Shown one piece after another: positions 54,690 to 64,000 of a stretch of DNA of 64,000 bases. The stretch comes from Acanthococcus lagerstroemiae (taxonomy: Eukaryota > Arthropoda > Insecta > Hemiptera > Eriococcidae), in assembly GCA_031841125.1 (NCBI GenBank), contig CM063110.1:56209946-56273945 (forward strand), in the 5' to 3' direction. A model generated the notes under the pieces. That model saw nothing but the letters and a program-made list of their open reading frames with translations, did no database searches and was not told the DNA's origin. The translations under genes were made by a program, and so were the position numbers. Each line of letters begins with the position of its first letter. Position 1 is the first letter of the stretch.

Positions 54690-56326
54690 TTGGACACTGA
54701 AAATGCAAAAGACTTGGCCATTCGTCAGGATTGCTCTTCTTCCTTTCTGGAAGAGGAAACTGAATCGTACTGCAATGAACGTCAAGAATTTTAATTTTCA
54801 ATGTTAATAAGAAAATAGCGGCACAGATCATTCAAAATTCCTAAAAAAGTGTATTTTATCCATTGACCTTATTGCTATATTAAAAGGGTAGAAAACGATC
54901 CAATGGGGCAAGAACTATTGTTACACACTTCGAAATATATCTTTCAGGATTGCTTCCTCGATCCGCGACCGCTGAAAAGAAGTCAATGAAGTAAATAATA
55001 AAAAATAAAGACAGGAAAGAAAGAAATGGAAAAAGGACAGAGGGTAGAAATGACACCACTTTTTCAAAGACAAAAGAAAATTGAAAAATTGACTTTTTGC
55101 CAAAATCTGCTCCTGGGAGAAAAAAAAATTGATATTTTTTTCTGTGATTTTTTCTTTTAATTTGCAATTATTCCTCTAGATGGCGACTGTGAAAAAATGT
55201 ACACTTTGCGTACAATTGAGGAGTGTACTTCCAAAGTGACCTAACCACAAACCTAACAGCATTGTTATCGTTTTTAGAGGTGCCATCTGGTGGTGGAAGT
55301 GGGAGACTATGGAACTAACTTCTTCCCAAATCGCTAACTGCAATATCTAACTAGTTATTTATGCTCAAAGTTGGAAAACCAAAACATCGTGACAGGGTGC
55401 CACCCTAGTGATTTATCACCAAATTTGGTGATATTCCAACTCCACTATTAAGTGTTAGTGATATTTTTTGGTGATTTTAACCACATCTAGTGATTTTATG
55501 ATGATTTTACTACCGATCACTTCCTTATAATTTTCATCATATTATTGGTTTCATTTAGCTTGCTGGTGGCAGTTCCTGGCTGCTAAGTGTGTTAGTGTTA
55601 AATGATTAACTGCAAACTGCATTGCGGCAACCTCTGATGACGCAAACATTTTTGTAGTGGAAGGTAAAAAGAGAAAATACCTTAAATCACGATTATTGCT
55701 TAAGGTGTATTTTTTTCGAATAGATGAATGAAGTTTTCGTTTCGATTTTGTCGTATTATTGTTCTCCTTCAAAAACCCTGAATTTTGATATCCATATTGC
55801 CCTCCTTTCATCGAACATATTTTGGCATATTGTCGGATCTTTAGGAATATTTTTGACGTATTTCACACCGCGAAAAACATAAATTATGCGCATATAACAC
55901 GATTTTTATGACATAAAAATCCCATCCCTACTCATTACAAGAACCGAAATCTCAGTCCTGGTTTTCCACTTTTTCGATCAACAAGGGAAGCACCTCCATG
56001 GCACTCCGGTTCGGGGGTCGGACTTCGATAACTTCTCGTGTCATCGTCTACTTTCAAAGGGCTAGTGGCTAACCGTTGTAACCGTTCAATAACGTAAAGT
56101 GTTACCTAAAGTGCTAATAAACTTATTCAAATTGATCCGACTCGGCCAAGTCAATTGTCAAGCCGAGAATCTCTATTTAGGGGGCTTGTTACCAATCAGC
56201 CCCTTGAGCCCACACTCAGGACTCTCCTTGTCATCGTTAATGTACTACACCAACCAGCATGGTAATCTTATTTCGGAAAAACATGAAGACTTGACGTACT
56301 GGGACAAATTATATCGTTGAAAAATA
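54690..56326. other. Intergenic, no gene recognised
   Basis: 55390-55520 has iterated 'ttggtgat/tagtgattt' words after 'cagggtgccaccctagtgat', resembling a hAT-type MITE terminus; the other end was not found. 54880-55167 is low-complexity. About 56000-56300 may be decayed retroelement sequence. Confidence 0.4.
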
Positions 56327-56849
56327 AAATGAAAAAGGAGTTGGAGGTCAGAAGAGACAAAGCCCGGTGGGGGTACTGGGTACGCCGACCTATCTTCAAG
56401 GGAAAACTAAGAACGTAGGTCAACGTGAGGATGCAAGAGGCTTGCGTACATCTGATCCTGTTGTACGGCACTCAAACATGGTCTACTACAATGGCAAAAG
56501 CTAGGAAATTATTGAATACCCAAAACAGTATGCTGAGGAGTACACTAGGACTAAGGATGAGTGAAAAAATTAAAACAAAAAAGATCAGACGAAGAACGAT
56601 AACGAGGGATGTCCTGTATCTAGCTAAAGAGCTAAAAATGAATTATGCAGGACACATCACCAGAGACACCGAAAAAAACTGGTGCCACAGAGTGACATGG
56701 TGGGTGCCGCAAAGCCGGAATAGAGAGAGGGGTAGACCTGCGTAGATATGAGGAATAAGATAGAAAGAAAGGTAGGGATGCTATGGGGAAGAGCAGCTCA
56801 AAGTAGGACGACGTAGGAAAGGATTGGAGAGGCCCTTGCCCGCGAATGA
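56327..56849 (+). pseudogene. RTE-type retrotransposon 3' fragment
   Basis: The frame starts with EVRRDKARWGYWVR, has a stop near 56416, then continues CVHLILLYGTQTWSTTMAKA, RTITRDVLYLAKELKMNYAG, HITRDTEKNWCHRVTWW and RERGRP. A frameshift follows and the end reads RIGEALARE before the stop at 56847. It corresponds to the last 180 or so residues of an RTE-type protein (compare the region ending WNWAGHVGR in the ORF at 31193). It is 5'-truncated and broken. Confidence 0.75.
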
Positions 56850-58225
56850 ATGGGGGCAAGGTGGCGAAGAACCTGGATAATACCCTATAAAACCGCTATC
56901 GTGGAAAACTCGCGGCTAAAATGTGCTTTACACTTTTCGTCTGCAGACATGTTTACTCTTTGGTTTCGTAACACTTTTCGGTATTTCTGTACTTTAATTT
57001 ACTGTACTTAATACGCTCTCATACCTGATAAACGCTTAAAATATGTACGAGGATTATAAAATAAATAAAAACTTAGGAATCTAAGAAGACTGAGGTTGCT
57101 GCGCGAATTAATTCAGTTCAGGCCTGAGGATAGTACAGAACCTAACGATAAACCTAATTTCTCGACAGTCCTGGAAAAACGTAGTTACCAGCCCCCACCC
57201 CCAACTATCTGATTTACAGACAATGACAAAAAATGCGACCCTTGTTAATTTTCTCACTTGAATTCGTTACTTGTTACGTTCACGTGCAACGTTAGCGCAC
57301 AAGAGTACACAATAGCTCATTATAAAAAAGTCTCTTATTTTCTCTCGCAACGAGCGATGAAGGAAACCCTCCTCCGAGTATTTCAGGAATGTCAAAATGA
57401 GCATTTAATATCCGGAAAGAATATGCATTTTTTCCCCCTTATACTCAAAATCGACATCCGAAGATAATAGCGTCAATTTTCAACGTAACTGTGACTGCGC
57501 TGCAATCATCTTTCTTATTACTGACCTCCTGCACTCCGGATAAGACTCGTATACATTTTTTTCAAATCCTGGAAACACAGGAAGTTAAGTACTTGGGATC
57601 GACACTAAAACGAGCACTCGAGTGTATCAGACTCTCAGACTCGACATTCGCGACCTGAGGATGACTTTCGATGGTTCGAAATCCCTCTCGGCTAAGTGAA
57701 GTCCTCTAAGTCGTTAATCCGCGAGCACTGCATTAGGGCCAGCGGGTCGAAACCTCGAAACGTTTAAGTAGAATTAATGCATCCAAGTTGAACGGTATGT
57801 GTAATAGCTGGCCGGGAACTCTACTGCCGCGAATTACAGTAAAGGCCCTCTGCACTGCACTGCCTAGTGACGTACAACAATAAATGCGAATTAAGGCAGT
57901 TAATATTCATAACTAAGTAATAATTCGTGAAGCTCCGCGTACCTAATAACAATAGACATGGAAACCGCTGTTATTGGGAATTATGAATCACGAGTGTTCG
58001 TTAAATTTTGTTTAACGTTCAACTTTGGTTTCAACTTTCACCTGGTAAAGTATAAATAATAGACATAAAGGGAGTTGGCCAATTTAAATGCCTAGACTGT
58101 ACCACACGTATAACACACTCAAGTGTAATTTCGAAGTTGGAACGTATTAGGTGTGTAACTTTGTCGGCGAGAATTCCGCAAATTATTAGCGAAGCGCCAC
58201 ATTTTTGCCGATAGACTAGTACAGT
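56850..58225. other. Intergenic with faint retroelement traces
   Basis: 57568-57615 reads TQEVKYLGSTLKR, like the 'KYLGS' block of LINE reverse transcriptases. 57650-57770 ('ctgaggatgactttcgatgg' and 'gtcgaaacctcgaaacgt') resembles tail sequence of Penelope- or LINE-like elements as I remember them. Neither is firm. Confidence 0.35.
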
Positions 58226-58930
58226 TTGGACGCAATAGAGGAAAAAATTATCGGAGAGGGGAATTTCGACAGAAAGTGTTGGATGATAGTCCTGATCGAC
58301 GTACTATGCAAACAAGGTAAACTGCCAAATGTTGATCTACTTCTTTTAAATGACCCCTGCTGCCCCCTATCAATACTGAACCCCGAAATCGCGATTAACA
58401 AAAAATTTAAAGCTTCTGCCAAAAATCAGGAAAAACGAAGCCACCCCGGACGCCCGAAGAAACTTTCAGCTCAAAGGTCAACTGACCAGCTTCTAAAACA
58501 AAATGGAAACCGCTGATGTCATAATTTCCAAAGGTAGGCAAATGCACCCATATCATCGACTTTTTCAATAGACCAATGTTTGACAAAGAAAAGGTTAAAA
58601 ATAAGGAAAACAGTTCCAGAATTTTGAATAGTAGAGTAGAAAATGCCCCAATACAGCTGGTGGGCACTGAGGAGCATGAAGCCCACCAATCTTCGTCACA
58701 CTCCGAAGCCAAATCCCCAGGTATAGCCAGAGGAAGCCCCCCACAAAATAAAAATCAAAAGTTCAAAAACAAAAATAATACAAACAGTAAAGCAAATAAT
58801 TTAGATCTGGTGTATTTCAATTGCCAAGGCCTAGCCAACAAGGATAGGCTAGTGGAGCTAGAATATGCCTCAAGTAAGGTCAACTTCGGAATCATGGGTC
58901 TGGCTGAGATTAGAAGAAATAATCTATCTA
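58226..58930 (+). pseudogene. Non-LTR retrotransposon 5' fragment (ORF1-like plus endonuclease start)
   Basis: The first frame (58226-58516, no ATG) ends with a basic HPGRPKKLSAQRS segment and has no known domain. The second frame (58576-58968), in another phase, reads LDLVYFNCQGLANKDRLVEL and FGIMGLAEIRR, matching the first two motifs of an AP endonuclease (N of FNCQ, E of AEIRR). Homology stops near 58920. Non-LTR copies usually lose their 5' end; here the 5' part survives and the 3' part is missing. Confidence 0.6.
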
Positions 58931-59049
58931 TTATATTTAAAATATGTTTGAAAAACTGGGTTCTATGAAGTTCAACACCTATATCTCAGGCCCTAATTAT
59001 CGCATAATGCTGGTTAAGGTCTTAAAACACTTGGTGAATCAAGCTCCTT

Positions 59050-59312
59050 ATGAATCTTTTTTGATCACTCAAATCCGTTCAGTCTGAGGAGAGTTATGAG
59101 GTAACAACCAACTCAACCTCACTACTCACACGCATTTCTTCCACTCATTTGTCCATTACTCACGAACTACTTGGCCTACAAAGTTAATCTTAGTCTAAGA
59201 ACACTCAGTGAGCAACCACTTTCATATGGTATTTTGATCACTCAAATCCGTTTAGTCCGAGGGGAGTTATGAGGAAACAACCAACTCAACCTCACTACTC
59301 ACACGCATTTAT
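59050..59312. repeat. Direct repeat of about 80 bp, 171 bp apart
   Basis: 'ttttgatcactcaaatccgt' followed by tYagtcYgaggRgagttatgagg and 'caactcaacctcactactca' occurs at about 59058-59142 and 59229-59312. The second copy abuts the start of Helitron helicase homology. Confidence 0.85.
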
Positions 59313-60767
59313 TGGCTTACCAGAAATTGACTTACATTTTCTACCTCAACCAGTGGAAACTTCTGGAAATGATTCTATTGATGAAGCCCAGATTCTAAAA
59401 ATGGTAGCGCGAGCAAATGAAGACCAGCGAATGATCATTGACCATTATTTTGGAATTGATGCTAAGAAATGACACATCCAACGCCAATGCATACTTCATT
59501 GATGGTCCTGGAGGAACTGGGAAAACTTCTGTTCATCGATGCCTCATTTCTTCATGTATGTTGCATGATTTTGAAGTTATTTCTGAGGCATGGACAAGTA
59601 TAGCAGTAATGTTACAACGAAAAGGACGTACTGTTCACAGTCGTTTTAAATTACCTCTGAATCTGCACGAACATTCAATATCTGGTTTGAAAGTCAACAG
59701 CAAAGAAGCCAACAGTATCAAGAATACAAGATTCATCATTTGGGATGAAGCTCCAATGGCAAACATGTACGCTCTGATGTGTGTAAACAAACTATTGAAG
59801 GACATCATGGGACATGACGTGCCTTTTGGCGGCAAGATTGTAGTTTTGGGTGGAGATTTTAGGCAGGTTCTGCCAGTAGTTCCACATGGTTCAAGAGCTG
59901 CTACAATTGCAAATTCCATCAAGTTTTCTCCTTTATGGCCTATATTCAAGACGTTGAGACTGACGAAGCAGGAAAAAAAGAGTTCTCAGAATTCTTGCTG
60001 CAGACTGGTAATGGTACTTTCCCTCATTCTGGCTCTGAAAATGGGGGCATTATAGAATTACCTGCAAGCATAATTTCTCAGGACATTATAAGAGATGTCT
60101 GTGGTAAAAAGTTTGACACTCCAGAGGATGTCCTGAAATTTTCTAATGTTGCAATTCTGGAACCAAAGAATGATCATTGTCAGAAGATCGACAAGATTTT
60201 GGACTTGATTTCTGGAGAAGCCAAAACCTACACAAACGTGAATAGACTGATAAGTGAAAATGACAGTGAAATCTTGCAATTCATCCCACATGAATTTCTG
60301 GATAGTCTGAAATTGACAGGTTTACCACCAAATAAATTATACTTAAAAGTTGGTGCGATTGTTATGTTGCTACGTAATATGAATGTGGCACTTGGACTGC
60401 TGAATGAGACACTACTAATTGTGAGAAGTATGTACACGAATGCACTGGATCTGGAAATAATAACTGGGGCGGAGTGCGGTCGAAGGATATTACTCCCAAG
60501 AGTGGACCTGTCGCCAGCGGATTCCACCTTGCCTTTTTCATTCAAAATGAGACAATTTCCGATAAAGTTAGCCTTTTGTATGACGATCAATAAGGCCCAG
60601 GGACAGACGCTTGAGAAGGTTGGGATATATCTACCCGAGTATATGTCTCCAGTCATGGACAATTATACGTAGCTCTGTCGCGAACAACTTTGTTTAATAA
60701 TTTAAAAATCCAAGTACAACCTGGAAGCTATAAAACTGCAAATGTGGTGTGGAAGGAGGTCCTGTAA
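59290..60767 (+). pseudogene. Helitron helicase (PIF1-like) C-terminal half, frameshifted
   Basis: Superfamily 1 helicase motifs in order: IDGPGGTGKTS (Walker A, about 59498-59530), AWTSIAVMLQRKGRTVHSRF (about 59590), FIIWDEAPM (Walker B, about 59731), VVLGGDFRQVLPVVPHGSR (about 59847). Then come NKLYLKVGAIVMLLRNMN (about 60340), FCMTINKAQGQTLEKVGIY (about 60577) and HGQLYVALSRT (about 60655). The reading changes frame near 59466, 59955 and 60650. The segment normally containing 'NMR' after LRLT is missing at the second break. The Rep (HUH) domain expected upstream is absent. No Helitron terminus (CTRR hairpin) could be fixed. The final stop is at 60765-60767. Confidence 0.85.
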
Positions 60768-61014
60768 TGTGATAACTTTATAAATTTTTGTATTTTTTTT
60801 TTTTTTTTTTAAATATATAGAATAGAGATATGTGGTGCGCTGATAGTGAAAATTAATTCAAAGGGGAATGATAACATTTTTTATCATTTTCGAGCAACTC
60901 AGGGATATTTGGGGGAGGGGGGATTTCTATGTTCACAAGAAACATGCAAAACAAATAACTGAATTTAAAGGCATTTCGAAACGAATAGCTGAAAGTAAAA
61001 AATAAGAAGAAAAT
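60768..61014. other. Non-coding spacer
   Basis: Poly-T at 60791-60811 and a G-run near 60911. No Helitron end recognised. Confidence 0.4.
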
Positions 61015-61330
61015 AGCAATATTTCAAATCCATGCACCAACTCTCTGTCGGGAGATAAAGAAGAAATAAAATAATTATATTCTTGGAAAACAACCTCTTA
61101 TCTGGAAGCGAACAGTTTAATATAGTTACGTGCGATTTCAGTGCCAAGGTAGGCAACAAGCAAGAAATGGGGAACTGAGTAGGTCCAGCTGCAACTATCA
61201 GCTAAATTCGAAATGAAAAATAACTTTAAGCTTGCAAACACCTTTTTTACTAGAAAATTCAGTAGAAAGTGGACGTGGAGATCGCCCGACGGTCGAACCA
61301 GAAATGAGATTGACCACAATATGGACGGTG
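61015..61330 (+). pseudogene. RTE-type endonuclease fragment
   Basis: Broken plus-strand frames show FQIHAPTLC (compare VQVYAPTS), then CDFSAKVGNKQEMGN (compare GDFNSQIG), then KLANTFFTRKFSRKWTWRSP and RNEIDH, the order of the central AP endonuclease of RTE elements. It ends at about 61330, where pogo-like interior sequence begins. Confidence 0.7.
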
Positions 61331-61337
61331 TTCAGAA

Positions 61338-61555
61338 AAAGGGAACAAATTAGCAAAATCCGCTTTTTGAGAACACGTGATTCAAAGTTCAGGAGCCATA
61401 TGTAGAAACTATATGGCATTGCGTTTACTGATAAGCTTTTTTCAACGTGAGTACACATTTTTGAATTGGGGGCCCAATTTTGAAAAATTCTACGTTTTAC
61501 GCTCTTTCCAACAATACTAATAACTCATTTTGTTTACAAATGTTCTAGGTTGCCC
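61338..61555. repeat. Pogo-like element interior fragment
   Basis: Collinear with 13793-14010 inside the pogo-like element: shared 'tttttgagaacacgtgatt', 'gcgtttactgataagctt', 'aatactaataaNtcatttt'. The TCGATTATCCGG termini are missing here, so it is a fragment, or the shared part belongs to a separate element. Confidence 0.75.
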
Positions 61556-62295
61556 TATCACCTGCGCCAATGACTATGATCTGGCACCTGGATTGTGTTC
61601 AGGGATCAAAAATGTACCGGTATTTCCATTTATTGAGCTCAAAAATGTATAAAGCGCATATCTTTGCACCAGTTGAAGACTGACCACGACAATGGGCTGA
61701 AAACTTTGGTAACAGAACGGTACACCATCATCCCGTCTGGAAAAAATGTGACGTCATTAACAGCAAATTGAACTTCTTAACATGTACTTCCAATATTTCT
61801 GAATAATAACACCACTTTATTTAAACAATAAAAAATCAACTTGAAACCAAATTTAGAAAAAAATAACAGTACCATCCACGACGATGGACATCTCCCTATG
61901 CTTTTTCCATTCAAGAGATGGTAATTGCCCAGCCTAATAAATCGGATTGGTGGAATTTTTTGAGGATGTTAATGTGTAACCCAAAATGCCCCCCCCCCCC
62001 CGCAAAAGAAAAATACAAAATCGAAAGTTAAAATTTAAAATTGGCTGGTAACAAAATATTCGTCGTTTCTGGAGCATGACCATAATAACTAGCAGCGAGG
62101 ATAAGAACGAAAATTGAAACCCTCAAAAGAGGCACATTACCAGTATTAACCGACGGGGCGCAAACTCTTGAACTCCAACCAGAACACAAATAAACGAGCT
62201 GAAGGTAACCCAGAAAAACATAGTAAGGAAAATGTTGCCAACAAAAAAAAAAATTAGAAACACAAGAAAACAAGTTTAAGGTAACACAAAAGGAC
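61556..62295. other. Non-coding with a diverged tandem repeat
   Basis: A diverged duplication of about 84 bp spans 62187-62345 ('aggtaacMcaRaaRRacat.gtaaggaaaat'). A poly-C run lies at 61990. No gene seen. Confidence 0.45.
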
Positions 62296-62715
62296 ATGGT
62301 AAGGAAAATTTTGCAAAAAGAAGGGATAAAATCGGAAACACGCAGCTTCGAATTGTGTGTAAGTAAAGACGCAGGCTATACAATTACAAACTGGAATTCT
62401 AATTTTCGGGGCATACTGCAAGATCGAGGGACAACAGACAGCGAAACAACGACAGTCAGGACCCCTACAGAAGTAAAACGGGGGGGGAGGCAAAAGGCAG
62501 ACTGGGGAGTAGGTGGCGGAAAAAATTGAAAGGTACATGCGGGCACAACATGGCAGGGAATGAAAACAAACAGACAGGTCTGGAGTAAGATCGGGGAGAC
62601 CTATGCCCAATGATAGGCCTATTGATGTGTACCACTTAGGTACTAATAAATTTGACACTACAATGTTTAAAGAGCAGCAGTAAAGCCTGACATCATCATT
62701 ATATTATTATCATCA
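62296..62715 (+). pseudogene. RTE-type C-terminal tail with ATT-rich 3' end
   Basis: A short frame (62296-62529) ends in basic VKRGGRQKADWG. In a neighbouring frame about 62545-62610 reads WQGMKTNRQVWSKIGETYAQ, matching the C-terminus of RTE-type proteins (compare the end of the ORF at 31193). The 3' end (taaagcctgacatcatcatt) runs into an ATT/ATC-rich tail at 62690-62715, typical of RTE 3' ends. It may belong with the endonuclease fragment at 61015, the middle being lost or replaced. Confidence 0.6.
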
Positions 62716-62720
62716 ATATT

Positions 62721-62955
62721 CATAGATTTCAAAGGAGGTTAAATTCATTTCCGATAAAGATTTGACCCCTCATTTCATAATTGTGACAGCAGCAGGGGCA
62801 GGGCTTTGAAAATGCACATAATGTAATAAGGATGTCGTTTCATAGATTTCAAGGGTCCTTGAACTCATTTTTCTGATCACAATTCGACCCTTATTTCAAA
62901 ATATTGGCATCCGAGGGACGGGGAACTGAAAATGAACAGTAAGCCAATATAACGT
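62721..62955. repeat. Diverged tandem duplication of about 120 bp
   Basis: Units at 62721 and 62841 both start 'catagatttcaa' and share 'ttcgaccc/tttgacccc..catttca' and a gggRcggggMNctgaaaatg block. Confidence 0.7.
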
Positions 62956-64000
62956 GAACGTTGGTAGCCAAGTTTTGAGAACTGCCAAATTAATTTTTGA
63001 CACGGATACTAGTCCTAAATGAAAATTATGAGCGTTCAGTGAAGGCCGGACCTGAGAAGTACTCACCAATAAAAGTAACTATACTTGAAGTTTGAAATCC
63101 ACTTGACCTTACATTAGAATTTCACGAAGAGGGGACTGGTCCTCTTCGAGCGTGACACAGGAAGGTTGTTAATAATTGAAAAAGAGCAAATAATGAAAGT
63201 TGTAAAGTCTGTGACTAGCGATTAGTGACCGAACCGAACTATACATGTCTGGCTTTTATTTCCAATGCGAAATTTACAGAATTCGATGCCACGAAGTCAC
63301 AAAAGTCACTTACATGCCGTAAAAATTCACTGAATTCCGTGGAGTAGACAGATCAAGGGTGCAATCAACGCATACTTCAAGTGCAAGAGTCTAAATGTTC
63401 AACTCTTTAACAAATTTGACTTCTTTACACCCTTCTCCCCCTTGCGATAACTTACACCTCCGGCTCAGATGGTCAGAATAAGCAGATATTAGGCAAAACT
63501 GAACAAAAAAACTCTAAATATAAAATACTTACAGCGTTTCTTAATTTACCGTACAGTTTGAATCACTCCTATTCATATTTTCTTTTCAAAACTCGAGAGT
63601 ACAGGCTGACTCAACCACCGGCGTACGAAGATTTCAGTCTCGGGGAGGGGTTAGGGGTCGCTACAGCACATACCCCGTCATCTTATTGCTGTAAATAATG
63701 TAGTAAAATACATTCTGAAATGCTCTTTTGACACCGTTGGGGAGGTTATAACCCGAACCCCCTCCGTCCGTTGCTGCGTCGGTGGACTCATCAGCTACCC
63801 TGTCGTTTCCGGTACCTTAACATGTTCGCAAACTGGCGTTTCGAATCGAATGTGCAAAGGGAGTATCACGCTGCGGCACAATTGGTTCTAGAAATCCCAG
63901 ACCAGGGCAAAGTTAACTGGCGTTGACGCCGAATAACAAGCAAGATCGAAGTAACTTTCTGACGGTTCTGGTGCAGCGAGTACAGCAGACGAGCATACAT
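62956..64000. other. Intergenic to window end, no gene recognised
   Basis: Only short frames on both strands. GC content rises after 63600, which may mean another gene or repeat starts beyond the window. Confidence 0.45.

Noticed and set aside
54880..55167. 95-codon Phe/Ser/Lys-rich frame
   Set aside because: Low-complexity A/T-rich sequence with no domain.

Overview
The window looks like insect (arthropod) nuclear DNA. A single-exon Kekkon-type LRR-Ig receptor, a family known from arthropods, and a spliced Tret1-like sugar transporter with a 7.7 kb intron sit in AT-rich, repeat-dense sequence that carries RTE, BEL/Pao, hAT, pogo, MULE and Helitron relics and tRNA-derived SINEs. No bacterial operon, rRNA gene, intact tRNA gene or CRISPR array is visible. 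The order of insect is not settled; Hemiptera is only a guess.

Layout. 1-9.9 kb: dispersed repeats. Two copies of one composite repeat are present (1.36-2.52 and 4.84-7.17 kb); the second is interrupted by a GAGT-rich minisatellite. A long hairpin (7.37 kb) and a SINE with target duplications (7.82-8.27 kb) follow. 10-18.5 kb: 'GAGTCTT' degenerate repeats, a tandem duplication of about 280 bp with a hAT MITE in one copy only, a hAT-like element containing a pogo-like element, a BEL/Pao pol relic, another hAT MITE and a MULE transposase relic. 18.5-24.4 kb: no gene seen. 24.5-25.97 kb: satellite of about 80 bp, about 18 copies. 27.4-29.8 kb: kekkon-like gene (minus strand), a GC-rich island.

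31.0-36.5 kb: a nested stack. A hAT element (ZBED5-like transposase relic, minus strand) was split by a MULE-like element, and next to it lies a nearly perfect RTE-type retrotransposon with an open reading frame of about 1036 codons, 13-bp target duplications and no ATG at the head of its frame. 37.8-51.1 kb: a three-exon MFS sugar transporter (about 488 aa, plus strand) with introns full of inverted-repeat elements. 51.1-64 kb: no host gene seen; a second SINE, several broken RTE-type fragments, and a frameshifted Helitron helicase.

The two host genes have no evident functional link: one is a cell-surface receptor of the Kekkon adhesion/signalling family, the other a membrane sugar carrier. 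Most of the interest is in the mobile-element history, which can be read in relative order from target duplications and empty sites.
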